A stretch of 64,000 nucleotides of DNA from Kineosporia rhizophila (GCF_021277265.1 NZ_JAJSOH010000019.1:62001-126000), one strand, 5' to 3'; shown: positions 24,373 to 33,982, numbered from the stretch's first letter. Numbers and translations: made by a program. The notes: generated by a model not told the origin, from the sequence alone.

Positions 24373-24735
24373 CTAGGAGACGTACCGGTGCGGTTTGCAG
24401 GTCGGGCACGGTCTGGGCATGCCGGTCTCGGGATCGTCCGGCAGCCACCCCGAAGCGCACTCGGCACAGCCCAGAACGGGGCGTGGCCCTGGCGCTGCGG
24501 CGCGTTCGGCCGCGCGCGCCAGCCAGCCCAGGAGGGCTGCGGCGGGGTTGCGCAATTCGGTGTCGGCGTTGTGGATCAGGAAGTTGCGTAGTTCCACCTC
24601 GAGGTTGGCGGCACCGACGGCGCTGCGCCACAACGGGATCAGATCCTCGACCGCGGTCTCACGCGGCCCGTCACCGAACAGGCGACGAAGGACGAGTTTG
24701 GTCAGGGAATGGTTTGGGGGTGGGTGAGGGACGTG
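24373..24735 (-). pseudogene. C-terminal part of the frameshifted phage-type protein
   Basis: This frame has no start of its own and overlaps the end of the preceding gene in another frame. It reads HSLTKLVLRRLFGDGP, WRSAVGAANLEVELRNFLIH and ends with two CxxC pairs, GCAECASG and PCPTCKPHRY, a zinc-ribbon-like end seen in actinophage and integrative-element proteins. One extra base in either G5 run (24716-24720 or 24740-24744 on the plus strand) would fuse it to the upstream part. Confidence 0.5.
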
Positions 24736-25187
24736 GACTGGGGGTTGAACGACGGGCGAAGCAGGTGCTTCGTTTCTGCTTCGCGATTGGTTCCGGCGGC
24801 TGGCGCCCGAGGCTCGGCCGCCGCCTTTCCGGCGGCGGCTTTTCGTTTGCGTTCGTTGAGGATCTGGGCGCGTGAGCGCTGCCATTCGTACCAGTCGTGG
24901 AAGACCAGGCCGCGCTGGTCGGGAATGCCGGGGCACCGGGTGGCGGCGTGCATGCAGACGGACGTCTCGTCGTGCCAGAGGCCGGATTCGACGAGGGCTT
25001 TGATGTGGGTGGTGCGCCCGCCCTTCTCGAGGACGAGGTCGTTGGTGAGGCGTCCGTCGGTCATCTGCCGTGAGGCCCAGATCCCCGACATCGTCCAGAG
25101 CCCGACTGCGTTCAGGCGGGCTGTTCTGGGGATGGACAGGGTCTTGGGGTGTTCGGTGAAGCCGTCGTCGACCATGAACCAGACCAC
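24702..25187 (-). CDS. Phage/integrative-element-type protein, N-terminal part
   Basis: The GTG at 25187 follows GGGAG and opens MVWFMVDDGFTEHPKTLSIP, then ARLNAVGLWTMSGIWASRQM and FHDWYEWQRSRAQILNERKR. This matches a family found in actinophages and integrative elements, where it is annotated as hypothetical or replication-related. The frame ends at 24702, where the family normally continues; the rest is found in the next frame. It lies about 100 bases downstream of the Tad-linked BTAD gene on the same strand. Confidence 0.6.
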   Translation of the reverse strand: MVWFMVDDGFTEHPKTLSIPRTARLNAVGLWTMSGIWASRQMTDGRLTNDLVLEKGGRTTHIKALVESGLWHDETSVCMHAATRCPGIPDQRGLVFHDWYEWQRSRAQILNERKRKAAAGKAAAEPRAPAAGTNREAETKHLLRPSFNPQSTSLTHPQTIP

Positions 25188-25294
25188 GATGGAGCTCCCT
25201 TCCTGGCGAAGGCGTGCGTGACGAGACAACCGCTGAGGCGGCGGCTTACAGTGCTCGTATGCATGGGTGGTGAGTCGAGGCGCCCGGCGCCGGT

Positions 25295-27919
25295 CTAGGG
25301 GCCGGTGAAGGTTGTGCGGCGCAGCCGCGTCAGGCGGTTCAGGGTCGGCGGCGGCAGATCGTTCTCGGTCTCGGCGTCGTGGATCTGCAGCAGCTGGCGG
25401 AGCCAGGCGCCGGCCTGGGCCGGGTGACCGGATGCTTCGGCGGCCGCGATGAGGTCGAGGTAGGTGGTGTCGTCGCCGCTGCCCGCGGTAAGGGCGACCT
25501 TGGCGGCGCTGGTGGCCAGGTCGGGGCGTGCATGGGTGAGCCAGTGCTCGGCGAGTGCATGGGCGATGTCCGAGACCAGGGCGGTGAGTTCGGCCTCCAG
25601 CAGGGTGTCCAGCAGCCACAGGTAGCCGGCGGGGCGGCGTTCGTCGAGCACCGGCCCGGTGACCAGGTCCAGGGCTGCCTGCAGGTCCTGGATGTTGGGT
25701 GGCTGGGTGCTGGTGGCGCGCTGGTAGAGCCGGCTGGCCAGGTCGGCGTCGGTGAGGAGGTGGTTGATGCGGTAGCGGGCGTCGGCGTCGCGGGGAGGCA
25801 GCTTGGGCAGGTAGTGCTGGCCGGTGTCCGGGTCGATGCCGAGCCAGTGCCGTACACCGCTGATGGCCTGGCGCGGCATGGCCGAGGCGGCCTTGCGGTC
25901 GGCGTCGTGGGGCCACATCTTGTCGGTGAACTCGCCCATGGTGAGCCCGTGGGGGTAGGCGTGGAAGAGGGCGACGATCTCGGTCTGCCAGGGGATGCGG
26001 TCGCCGGGACGGGGTTTTCCGGCGGCCCGGACCTCGACGGGTCCGAGCAGACGCAGACGCGGGCGGGTGGTGTCGTCGGCGTACCAGAGGCGTAGATCGG
26101 CGTCGAGGGCGGCGTCGCTCCCCTGCCCGGGTGCTGGCCCAGGGTCTTCAGTAGCGGGGGCGCTGGCTGGTGCCGCGTTGAGCGCCTCGATCGAGGCAGC
26201 CGTTGGGGTTGTGTCGTCTCCGGCTGGGGACGGCAGGCTGTACGGGTTCGGCGCACTGCGCAGGGCGGGCTGGGGGCGTTCGTCCTGCCCGATGGCCCAT
26301 GGGGCCCGCCGGGACGCGCCGGCGTGGGTGGCGCTCAGGAGCGGACTGATCCAGTCGATGTCCCTGCGGGTGATCAGCGCCGAGGTGATGGGCGGCTTGG
26401 TGAAGCTGAGGTGCAGGCTGCCGGTGCGGTCGATGACCAGACGTACGTTCTCGTCGCGGATGGCACCGAGGTCGTCGGTCAGGACGATGGTGGTCGCGCC
26501 GACTGCCGCTGCGACCGGTGAAGGCGGTGCGCCGACCGGGCGACGGCGCTGGTCCACGACGATAAGTGCGCTGGAGGGTTGGTGGGTGGCCGGGGCAGTG
26601 TCGGCATCGATGAGGTGGCCCAGTTCGGTCAGGTCGTGGGCGTCGGTGTGGATGGTGACCGTGTGGGCCGGGCCGGTTGACGCGGCAGGCACTTGGGGTG
26701 CCTGTGAGAGCAGGATGGCGCGGGCGAGGTCGGCTGTCTGGTCCGGTTCGCCGAAGATCCTGATGCTGGCGGCCGCGGTGAGGTTCAGCAACCAGACATC
26801 GGTCTCGTCGGGGACACTGGGGCGTTGCTGGTGAGCTGTCGGCGTGCTGGAGCCGATCCAGGCCCAGCGGTGGCCGTGGTTGGCCGGCTGCGTCGCGCTC
26901 AGGCGGCCGTGGTGTTCCTCTAGGACGGCACCGTCCTTGAGGATCCAGTGTCCGCTGTCAGGGTCGACGTCCCAGGGTGGCGGCGGCGGTTCCGTCATAG
27001 GACGGGTCGGGACCAGTTCGGTGCGTTCGGCGTCGAGGCGGGCGGCCAGGAACACCACGCTCTCACGGCCCTCCGCCCGTAGTGCGGTGTCGAGGTGGTG
27101 CAGGGCGGCGGCCAGCCGTTCACGCAGGGCCTGGGCGAGCCAGGCACTGGTGACCAGGTGGCGTTCGACGCGGGTGGCATCGGGTGTGGGTAGATCCGGT
27201 AGGCGCCCCGGCTGACGGGCGGCCCGCTCCTGGCGCCGCCGGCGCACCACGATCGTGTGCAGGCCGGCGGCGGCCAGGCTGACGCCGATGCCGGAGGCGG
27301 TGCCCAGGAGGTACGCCTGTGCCGGGGACGATTGCTGCGGAGAGGACGCCGGGTGCGAGCGGACGACGGGCGCGCGGGTGTCAGCGCCAGTATCAGCAGG
27401 GGTGTCGGCGCGTGGGGTCTGTCGGCTGATCGGGGCCGCTTGCAGGTGCGTCGCTTGCCGGTGCGTGGAGTCGTGGTGTTCGGGCGAGGCGTGGTGGGCG
27501 GCCTGGCCGGTTGTGGTGCCGGGTCGGGCGGGGTCGCCCGAATCGGGGAGGATGCCGGGCTGGTGGATGGCGGTGGCGGTCACGGCCAGGGTGGGTGCGG
27601 CCAGCAGCAGGGCGGCGAGCAGGGAGCGGGTGAAGTCCTGCTGGCCGGGCAGGACCGGCAGTGCGGGCGCTGGCCGTTCCAGGGCGTGGGCGCGGGCCTC
27701 GACCACGACGGTGAGGACCAGGGAGGCCCAGCCGATCCAGGCGATCGTGGCCAGGATGTGCAGCAGGACGTCGTCGGAGAAGTCCCCGACCTGCAGGGCG
27801 TCCCAGGCCGGCAGCGGGTTGCCGATGAGTGCCCACAGCAGGACGGGCGTGCCGAACAGCATCAGCGCCAGGACGGCGGCGGCGCCCAGTGCCCGCAGGT
27901 ACAGCCGCAACGCCCTCAC
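25295..27919 (-). CDS. Transmembrane winged-helix/BTAD protein at the end of the Tad locus
   Basis: The 874-residue protein has membrane helices near residues 9-31, 51-73, 97-115 and 203-223 (LLGTASGIGVSLAAAGL followed by VVRRRRQER). It then has a long variable linker and a C-terminal winged helix (about 618-700, LRLLGPVEVRAAGKPRPGDR, MGEFTDKMWPHD) with a BTAD helical domain (about 705-850). BTAD domains occur in SARP activators. The positive charges after helix 4 place the C-terminus inside. It overlaps the preceding Tad gene (GTGA) and closes the operon. Action as a membrane-tethered regulator is inference. Confidence 0.75.
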   Translation of the reverse strand: MRALRLYLRALGAAAVLALMLFGTPVLLWALIGNPLPAWDALQVGDFSDDVLLHILATIAWIGWASLVLTVVVEARAHALERPAPALPVLPGQQDFTRSLLAALLLAAPTLAVTATAIHQPGILPDSGDPARPGTTTGQAAHHASPEHHDSTHRQATHLQAAPISRQTPRADTPADTGADTRAPVVRSHPASSPQQSSPAQAYLLGTASGIGVSLAAAGLHTIVVRRRRQERAARQPGRLPDLPTPDATRVERHLVTSAWLAQALRERLAAALHHLDTALRAEGRESVVFLAARLDAERTELVPTRPMTEPPPPPWDVDPDSGHWILKDGAVLEEHHGRLSATQPANHGHRWAWIGSSTPTAHQQRPSVPDETDVWLLNLTAAASIRIFGEPDQTADLARAILLSQAPQVPAASTGPAHTVTIHTDAHDLTELGHLIDADTAPATHQPSSALIVVDQRRRPVGAPPSPVAAAVGATTIVLTDDLGAIRDENVRLVIDRTGSLHLSFTKPPITSALITRRDIDWISPLLSATHAGASRRAPWAIGQDERPQPALRSAPNPYSLPSPAGDDTTPTAASIEALNAAPASAPATEDPGPAPGQGSDAALDADLRLWYADDTTRPRLRLLGPVEVRAAGKPRPGDRIPWQTEIVALFHAYPHGLTMGEFTDKMWPHDADRKAASAMPRQAISGVRHWLGIDPDTGQHYLPKLPPRDADARYRINHLLTDADLASRLYQRATSTQPPNIQDLQAALDLVTGPVLDERRPAGYLWLLDTLLEAELTALVSDIAHALAEHWLTHARPDLATSAAKVALTAGSGDDTTYLDLIAAAEASGHPAQAGAWLRQLLQIHDAETENDLPPPTLNRLTRLRRTTFTGP

Positions 27920-28479
27920 GACGTGCTCCCCGGTGTGTTCGGCGGGGACGCGGCGATGGGACGGCCGTCCTCGCCTGCGGCGCCGAATAGGAGGGTGGCG
28001 CTCGCGGTGGCCGGCCGGGACAGGTCGTCATACCCGAGGACCTTCAACAGGGTGGCCGGGCAGGGCACGCGGGCGGTCACGGTGACGACGGTGTTGCCCT
28101 CCCCCACCTCGATGCGGCCGGTGGCCCCGGCTTCGGCGAGCCAGTCTTGGCCTGCGGCGCGGGCCGCGCCGGGGTCGATGCGCAACTGGGTGGGGTCGCC
28201 GGTGCGCAGGGACTCCTGGGTGACCTGGTCAGCAGCGGCCCGGGCGGCCTGTGAGGCGACTTCCAGGGACGCTCCGCGGGCCTGCAGGGAGCGACTGACG
28301 TCCACGAAGAACGCCGTGAGCAGGAAGGTCAGGCCGACGAGGGTAATGACGAAGATGCTGCCCTGACCGCTGTCGTCCCGAGACAAGTTTCGGCCTGCCC
28401 GACGGCCCGCGGTGCGCCGGGTTTCGCGCTCGCCCGGTCGGTGACGGGGCATGGGACGCCGGAGCGTGGTGGCGGTCAT
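27916..28479 (-). CDS. TadG/TadE-like pilus protein
   Basis: A 187-residue protein with a short basic N-terminus, DDSGQGSIFVITLVGLTFLL as a single prepilin-like membrane helix (residues about 30-60) preceded by Gly/Ser, and a globular exterior part ending in an Ala/Pro-rich tail. This is the TadE/TadG-like architecture of minor pseudopilins. The ATG at 28479 overlaps the upstream gene's stop by four bases and its own stop overlaps the BTAD gene start. Confidence 0.7.
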   Translation of the reverse strand: MTATTLRRPMPRHRPGERETRRTAGRRAGRNLSRDDSGQGSIFVITLVGLTFLLTAFFVDVSRSLQARGASLEVASQAARAAADQVTQESLRTGDPTQLRIDPGAARAAGQDWLAEAGATGRIEVGEGNTVVTVTARVPCPATLLKVLGYDDLSRPATASATLLFGAAGEDGRPIAASPPNTPGSTS

Positions 28480-28952
28480 GGGCTGTCCTGGTAGGAGCGG
28501 TGTCGTTCCAGGGGTGCACCGGCGCTGGCGCTGAGGGTGCGGTGGGCGGGGAAGCCGGCGATGGCCACCGGTGTCAGGTCGACACGGCAGTTGACCTGTA
28601 CGTCGACGCGCCCGCCGGGGCGGAACTGGCTGGTGTCGACGTCCACGTCGGGGATGCAGGTGGTGCCGGAGTCGGTGAGGACCTGCTGGGCGCTGGCGCG
28701 GGCTACCGCAGCGGCCGCTGCGGGATGGTTCTGCTGGCTGGCGGCCCGGGCAGCGGCCGCGGCGGCCGCGCTGACGCGGCCGTCGGCCAGGACCAGGGTT
28801 CCAGCGCCGATGCCCAGGCACAGGGCGGTAGCGACAACGACAGCGAGGATGACCATCTCGACGCTCAGGGACCCCTCATCGGTCCGGCGACCACATTCCT
28901 TACCGGGGCGACGGGCCTGCAGGACGCCGGGGCTGCCGAGGACGGCGGTCAT
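28476..28952 (-). CDS. TadE-like minor pseudopilin
   Basis: A 158-residue protein with the TadE signature DEGSLSVEMVILAVVVATAL (Gly/Ser then Glu five residues into the helix), a second short hydrophobic section, and a Cys-containing exterior domain (GTTCIPDVDVDTSQF, VQVNCRVDLTPV). TadE-like proteins are processed like prepilins and help assemble Flp pili. The start at 28952 is chosen for its closeness to the helix; it lies five bases after the upstream gene. Confidence 0.75.
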   Translation of the reverse strand: MTAVLGSPGVLQARRPGKECGRRTDEGSLSVEMVILAVVVATALCLGIGAGTLVLADGRVSAAAAAAARAASQQNHPAAAAAVARASAQQVLTDSGTTCIPDVDVDTSQFRPGGRVDVQVNCRVDLTPVAIAGFPAHRTLSASAGAPLERHRSYQDSP

Positions 28953-28957
28953 GGTGT

Positions 28958-29467
28958 TCACCGCCCGGCCGTGAACTGCTCGATCGGCCCGTGGGCGTGC
29001 ACGGTGAAGCTGCGTAGTTTCAGGGCGGGCAGGGGGATCTGGCGGGGGCGGGCCGTGATGGTCACGGTGACGGTGTCCTCGCTGCGGGAGACCGTCACCG
29101 AGGGTTTCTGGACGAGAGGCCCGGCGACCTCCTTCAGGTACGCGTCGACCTGGCGGCGCCCGTCGGCGTCGGTACCCCCGTACAGGGCGGCGTGGTGAGC
29201 GCCGTAACGGGCCGCGCCTTGGGCTGTTTCCCTGGCCCAGACGTACCCGAAGACCTGGAGGACCATGACGACCAGCAGGAGGAGCGCGGGAAACCACACC
29301 AGCAGCTCCACCGTGCTGGCCCCGGCGTCCCTATGCACACGCGTTCCTACGCCGGTGTCAGACGGGCCGCACTGGCGTCGCGGGCCATCCGCCGCAGGGC
29401 AGGCGCACTCCCCTGCCGTGCGATCGGTTTCGGTGAGGGCAGCGGCCGGAGCGTGCGGGGCGCTCAC
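28958..29467 (-). CDS. TadE-like minor pseudopilin
   Basis: A 169-residue protein in which a 45-residue lead precedes the TadE helix RDAGASTVELLVWFPALLLL, followed by ETAQGAARYGA, as usual for TadE, and a soluble domain. The Gly/Ala-Ser-Thr-Val-Glu motif is the prepilin-like processing region. The GTG start at 29467 overlaps the TadC gene stop (GTGA). Confidence 0.75.
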   Translation of the reverse strand: MSAPHAPAAALTETDRTAGECACPAADGPRRQCGPSDTGVGTRVHRDAGASTVELLVWFPALLLLVVMVLQVFGYVWARETAQGAARYGAHHAALYGGTDADGRRQVDAYLKEVAGPLVQKPSVTVSRSEDTVTVTITARPRQIPLPALKLRSFTVHAHGPIEQFTAGR

Positions 29468-30453
29468 AGGTTCATCACCGCGATGACGCCGGGGTACAGC
29501 AGGAGCAGGATGACGCCGGCGGCGATGACGAGCACGGCCAGGCGCATGGACTCGTCGCGTTGCCCGGCCTGGCCGAGCGAGGAGGCCAGGGCGCGGCGGC
29601 GCATGCTGGCGGCCCGTTCGATCAGGGTGTCCCTGACCTGGGCGCCCTCGTGGCTGACCAGCTGGGACAGGCGTCCCAGCTGGGCCAGGTCCTCCACGCC
29701 GATACGCTGGCCCAGGCTCATCAGGGCCGGCCAGTGCGGTTCGCGGGCCCGCACCGCCCGGTAGAGCGTGTTGCGCACCACGTGCATCGGCCAGGTCGTG
29801 CCCGCCTCGGCCGCGGTGACCAGGGCCTCCTGCGGGGCGGCGGAACCGGCCATCTCCAGGGCCACCAGGTCACACCACACCGGCAGGGCCTGCTCGAACT
29901 CGTGACGGCGGGCCCGGGCCCGGCTGCGCACGACCGCATCGGGCAGCAGGTAGGCGGCCGCGCCGAACAGCAGGGCCAGCAGCAGCACCCCGACCCCCGG
30001 AAGACCAAGTGCGAAAACCCGATTGAGGACGACTCCACTGGCCAGGGCGCTCACGGCGGCTGCCGTGGTGGTCAGGATCTTGGCGGTCAGCACGTCGTCG
30101 TGCTCATAGCCGCTGATGGCCAGGTCGTGCGGTGTCACCCGGATCCCGGCGCCACGCCGCGCCGCCCACCGGCCCAGCCCACCCGGATAGGGAACCCCGG
30201 AGGCCGACAGGGCATCGGAGACCGACGACACGACCGCCCTACCCGCCCCTGCCCTCCTGGCCGGGTCTGCGCTGGACCCGGCGGTGCGTCCACCACCGCG
30301 AACCGCTCCGGCGCTGCGGGCGTGGACGTCGGCCCGGTCCCCGGAGGGCTCACCGGGACGGCCGCCAGGAAGGGTCCGGGCCGGCCAGAGGGCCGTGGCC
30401 AGGGCGGTGACGGCAGCGGCACCGGCCGCCGCCAGGACGATGGTGCTCACCAT
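29464..30453 (-). CDS. Type II secretion F-domain protein, TadC-like
   Basis: The 329-residue inner-membrane protein has a lead helix, then the GspF/TadC core: FEQALPVWCDLVALEMAGSA, AAEAGTTWPMHVVRN and LGQAGQRDESMRLAVLVIAA. Helices lie near residues 3-22, 130-175 and 300-327. TadB and TadC together form the platform that the TadA ATPase drives. It overlaps the TadB gene by seven bases. Confidence 0.85.
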   Translation of the reverse strand: MVSTIVLAAAGAAAVTALATALWPARTLPGGRPGEPSGDRADVHARSAGAVRGGGRTAGSSADPARRAGAGRAVVSSVSDALSASGVPYPGGLGRWAARRGAGIRVTPHDLAISGYEHDDVLTAKILTTTAAAVSALASGVVLNRVFALGLPGVGVLLLALLFGAAAYLLPDAVVRSRARARRHEFEQALPVWCDLVALEMAGSAAPQEALVTAAEAGTTWPMHVVRNTLYRAVRAREPHWPALMSLGQRIGVEDLAQLGRLSQLVSHEGAQVRDTLIERAASMRRRALASSLGQAGQRDESMRLAVLVIAAGVILLLLYPGVIAVMNL

Positions 30454-31532
30454 GGCCGCACCTGCTGCGGGTAGGCCGCCTCGTCGGCGTCCACGCCGCT
30501 ACTGAACGACGTGGCCGGGTAGGCGACAGCAGCGGACGAGGTGACCCCGACGGTTGGCGAGGGGAGGGGTGTGGCGGCCGGTGGCCGGGCGAGGCTGTCG
30601 ATGATGCGGTGCTGGCGGACGCTCAGCTCCGAGTCGCTCAGGAATCCGGGACCGGTGCTGGTGGCGTCCAGGCGCAGCAGCCAGATGAAGCCCGCTGACA
30701 GGATGGCGATGACGACAGCGAGCACCCCCTGGCCGGAGAGACTGTCGTAGGGGGCCATGTAGGCGGCGCCCACCGTCGCCATCCACGCCAGGATCCCCGC
30801 CGTGACGGCCATGATGATCTGCACGCTGCGGTGAATACCCGCCCGGGCCGCCATGATCTGCCGCCGCTGTGCGACCTCGTGCGCGGACGTGGCCACGATC
30901 CCCGACAGCACGTCGGGCAGCCGGTCACCCCGGCGGCGGGCCGCCAGGATCAGCGCTGCCACCACGAAGTCGGCGCCGGGAACGCCCTGCAGGGGCCGCA
31001 GCGCACTGTCCAGGGGCTGACGCAGCATCATGCGACTGCGGACCTGCTCCAGGCCGGGCCGCAGCACCGGCGGGGCGCCCTCGACGCTGACCCCGATCGC
31101 CTGTTCCAGGCTCGCGCCACCACCCACGGTGTCGCGCAGGCCCTGGGTCCAGGTGACGATCGCCTCCAGCACATCGATGTCACGACGCTCGGCGCGACGG
31201 CCACTCGTCAGGACCGGCCACGCCACCACCAGTGCCGCGCAGGCCACCGCCGCGACCGGCCACCCGGTCGCCCAGCCGACCAGCACCGCCACGGCCCCCG
31301 CCGCGACCAAGCGGACCACGAACGACGTCCACCCTCGTCCCTGGCCGGCACCTGCCCCGTCCAGCACCGACCCGCCCTGCCGCCAGGAGCCACCATGGCT
31401 CCCGGCGTCCTTGTCGGCAGGTGAGGAGTCGGCGCGGGCGGCACGCATCTCGGTGATCAGGAGATTCAGGGCCGCGAGCGCGGACAGGGCCAGCAGGGCG
31501 CTCAGCAGCAGGACGGACGGGGTGAGGGTCAT
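30447..31532 (-). CDS. Type II secretion F-domain protein, TadB-like
   Basis: A 361-residue inner-membrane protein with an N-terminal helix (TPSVLLLSALLALSALAALN), a pair of central helices (LVAAGAVAVLVGWATGWPVA) and the GspF domain (VTWTQGLRDTVGGGASLEQA, RMMLRQPLDSALRPLQGV, RRRGDRLPDVLSGIVATSAH). The ATG at 31532 overlaps the TadA stop by four bases and is preferred to an upstream ATG at 31565. It is a platform component of the Tad machine. Confidence 0.85.
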   Translation of the reverse strand: MTLTPSVLLLSALLALSALAALNLLITEMRAARADSSPADKDAGSHGGSWRQGGSVLDGAGAGQGRGWTSFVVRLVAAGAVAVLVGWATGWPVAAVACAALVVAWPVLTSGRRAERRDIDVLEAIVTWTQGLRDTVGGGASLEQAIGVSVEGAPPVLRPGLEQVRSRMMLRQPLDSALRPLQGVPGADFVVAALILAARRRGDRLPDVLSGIVATSAHEVAQRRQIMAARAGIHRSVQIIMAVTAGILAWMATVGAAYMAPYDSLSGQGVLAVVIAILSAGFIWLLRLDATSTGPGFLSDSELSVRQHRIIDSLARPPAATPLPSPTVGVTSSAAVAYPATSFSSGVDADEAAYPQQVRPW

Positions 31533-33982
31533 CGCTGGCTCCTCGGCAGACCCAGGCGTTTCCACTCCGGCACGTCGTCTTCTGCATCAGGCCCCGGTCC
31601 GGCCTGTGCCCCGTGGCCGGGTAGGTCCGCAGCTGCGACCAACGACGCCGGTTCGGCCGGCCACGGCTCGGTGGGTCCGTGTTCCCCGGCCCGTCCCTCG
31701 TCGCGGTAGCTGGCGGTGCTGTCGAGTACGCCGGATCCTGCTGCCTCGGGCGCGGTTACGGATGCCGTGTGGGGTGGCGCGGGCGGCCGGGCACGCCTGC
31801 CACGGCGGGTCGGATATGCAGAGGGCCAGCCGGTCCCTGAAACGGAACTGTCCGTTGCCTCCTCAGCCCCCGCTTCCTCGACGTCGGCGGCGACGGTGGC
31901 CACGGACGTCCCCTTGTAGTGATCGTTCTCGCCCGGCACCAGCAGGGGCGCCTCGGCGGAAGAGCTGGCCTGCGTGGCGCTTCGCCGACGTGCGCCCATA
32001 TCGATGATCGGGCTGATAGCACGCGTACTCGGCCCAGCCAAGACTCCTGGCGCGTCATGGACCTCGCTGACCAAGTCGTCGTCGTTCAGGGCTGCTGCTT
32101 CGTCTTGGCCGGCGACAGGTGCCGGGGCCAGTGGCTCGGGCCTGCGACGGTGGATGATGGGTTCACCGCCACCACGCCCGTCGTCAGGTAGATCCAGGCT
32201 CGAGCGGACGAGACCGTCGACCGTGACGCGCTCGGCCAGGGCATCGAATCCATCACCCGGCGCCAGGCCGTCGAAAGACGCTGCGAGGAAAGCCGGGTCA
32301 GTCGGATCGGCTGCGCTCACCGTGTCTTGCAGTAAGAGTTCAGGAATCCCCGCCGGGTCGACGTGGCCGCCAGGAGCTTCGAAAGCGCTCCCCTCCGGAT
32401 GTACCGAACCCAGAGGCTCCACGGGCTCAGCCGGCCCGGCTGCGCTGGCGCTGGTCACCGGGTGGGCGGACGGCGTGAGATCCGCCCACGGCCGAGCACG
32501 TTCCGGCTCAGGCACGGGCAGTCGGTGACTGCCGGACCGGTCACCGGGGACCTGACGGTTGCGGCGTCGCTCCGACCGGGTGCCCTCAGCGTTGAGCCGC
32601 TCCCCCAGCTCATCGGTGTAACCGTGCTGGGCCAGCAAGCCCGCGCGCCGCAGCGGGATCCGCGTGTCCCGGCGCGCTGGCGTGTAGCTCTCGCCGGGGG
32701 CCTCGACCCGTCCAGAGACGTGCGGCTGCTCGCCGGGCTCCGGCGAGACGAAGATGGTCGCGTACGAGACGCTCTCGCCCTGGTGGCCGGAAATCTCCAA
32801 GATCTCGGTCACGACCCGGCGCGATCCGGCAACGTGCCGGACGTAGACGACGAAATCGATGGCTTGCCCGATGAGCGCTGCCGCCGTCGAGGGCTGGACC
32901 GGCTCCCGCAACGAGCCCAGACCGATGATCAGCCGGGCGATCGCGCCATAGGCGTTGCGGGAGTGGATGGTCGACATCGACCCGTCACCGCCCTGCAGCA
33001 TTGCCTCCAGCATGGCGCGGGCCTCGGCACCGGCCAGGACCTCCCCAAAGATCAGCCGGTCGGGATTCATGCGCTTGGACCGGCGCACCAGATCTGCGCC
33101 GTCCAGGCCGCCCTTGTGGTCGGCCGACGGCAGCACCGTCTCCAGCTCCACCACGTCGGCGTGCAGCGCGGCCTCACGCCCCAGCCGCAGCTCCCGGGCC
33201 TGCTCGATCGTGATGATCCGCTCGCCCGGCGGGATGGCGTTCGCCATCGCCCGCAACAACGTGGTCTTGCCCGCGTCCGTGGCCCCCGCGATCAGGATGT
33301 TCGCGCGAGCCCGCACCGCCGCGCCCAGGAACGCCGCGCACTGGCGGTCCATCGTCCCCAGCTCCACCAAAGAGATGGCATCCGCGTAACGGCGCGGCGG
33401 TACGTCCAGGAACGCCTGCGGCCCCAGCCGGTCACGCCGGATCGACACTTGCGGACGCGCCGAGGCCGCCAGCAGACCCGAGACCCGCACCCCGCCCGGC
33501 AGACCAAGGTCCAGCTGCGGGTGCACCGTGCTCCACGGGCGGGCCACCGGACCGGCGTAACTGGCCAGCGAGCGGAGGATGTCGATCAGATCCTGATCCG
33601 AGTCACCGATAGGCGGCAGCCGCACCCGGCCCCGGGAGGCGTACGTCGCCCACACCTCGTCGTACCCGTTGAGGTCCAGGTTCTCCAGGTCCTCGTCCTC
33701 CAGCAGCGGTTGCAGCGGGCCGGCCCCGAACATGGCCGCCTCCACCGCCCACGCCAGCTGCCCGTCGCTGACCCCGTCCGGCGCCCCGCGGCCCTCCGCC
33801 ACGTGCGTGGCTGCCAGGTCCCTCACAGCCTCAGCGATCAGGGCCAGAGCGAGCTGCCGCTCCTCGCCCGTGCCCAGCTCGCCCTGACCGGCCTGCGCCC
33901 GGACGCTGCGGGCCGTGGTCATCCGCTGAGCGACCTGCGCGCGCAGTTCCCGCACCAGCGCGTAACTCACGGCCCCCGTCAT
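31529..33982 (-). CDS. TadA/CpaF-type secretion ATPase with long acidic tail
   Basis: The first about 450 residues are a CpaF/TadA ATPase: GPLQPLLEDEDLENLDLNGY, Walker A AGATDAGKTTLLRA, Walker B LIFGEVLAGAEARAML and the His box GGDGSMSTIHSRNAYG. This hexamer powers assembly of Flp pili or secretion by the Tad platform. Beyond that lie about 365 residues of Pro/Ala/Glu-rich, probably disordered sequence with no domain I recognise, unusually long for the family (about 420-500 residues). It overlaps the TadB gene and is 70 bases from the SAF-domain gene. Confidence 0.9.
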   Translation of the reverse strand: MTGAVSYALVRELRAQVAQRMTTARSVRAQAGQGELGTGEERQLALALIAEAVRDLAATHVAEGRGAPDGVSDGQLAWAVEAAMFGAGPLQPLLEDEDLENLDLNGYDEVWATYASRGRVRLPPIGDSDQDLIDILRSLASYAGPVARPWSTVHPQLDLGLPGGVRVSGLLAASARPQVSIRRDRLGPQAFLDVPPRRYADAISLVELGTMDRQCAAFLGAAVRARANILIAGATDAGKTTLLRAMANAIPPGERIITIEQARELRLGREAALHADVVELETVLPSADHKGGLDGADLVRRSKRMNPDRLIFGEVLAGAEARAMLEAMLQGGDGSMSTIHSRNAYGAIARLIIGLGSLREPVQPSTAAALIGQAIDFVVYVRHVAGSRRVVTEILEISGHQGESVSYATIFVSPEPGEQPHVSGRVEAPGESYTPARRDTRIPLRRAGLLAQHGYTDELGERLNAEGTRSERRRNRQVPGDRSGSHRLPVPEPERARPWADLTPSAHPVTSASAAGPAEPVEPLGSVHPEGSAFEAPGGHVDPAGIPELLLQDTVSAADPTDPAFLAASFDGLAPGDGFDALAERVTVDGLVRSSLDLPDDGRGGGEPIIHRRRPEPLAPAPVAGQDEAAALNDDDLVSEVHDAPGVLAGPSTRAISPIIDMGARRRSATQASSSAEAPLLVPGENDHYKGTSVATVAADVEEAGAEEATDSSVSGTGWPSAYPTRRGRRARPPAPPHTASVTAPEAAGSGVLDSTASYRDEGRAGEHGPTEPWPAEPASLVAAADLPGHGAQAGPGPDAEDDVPEWKRLGLPRSQR

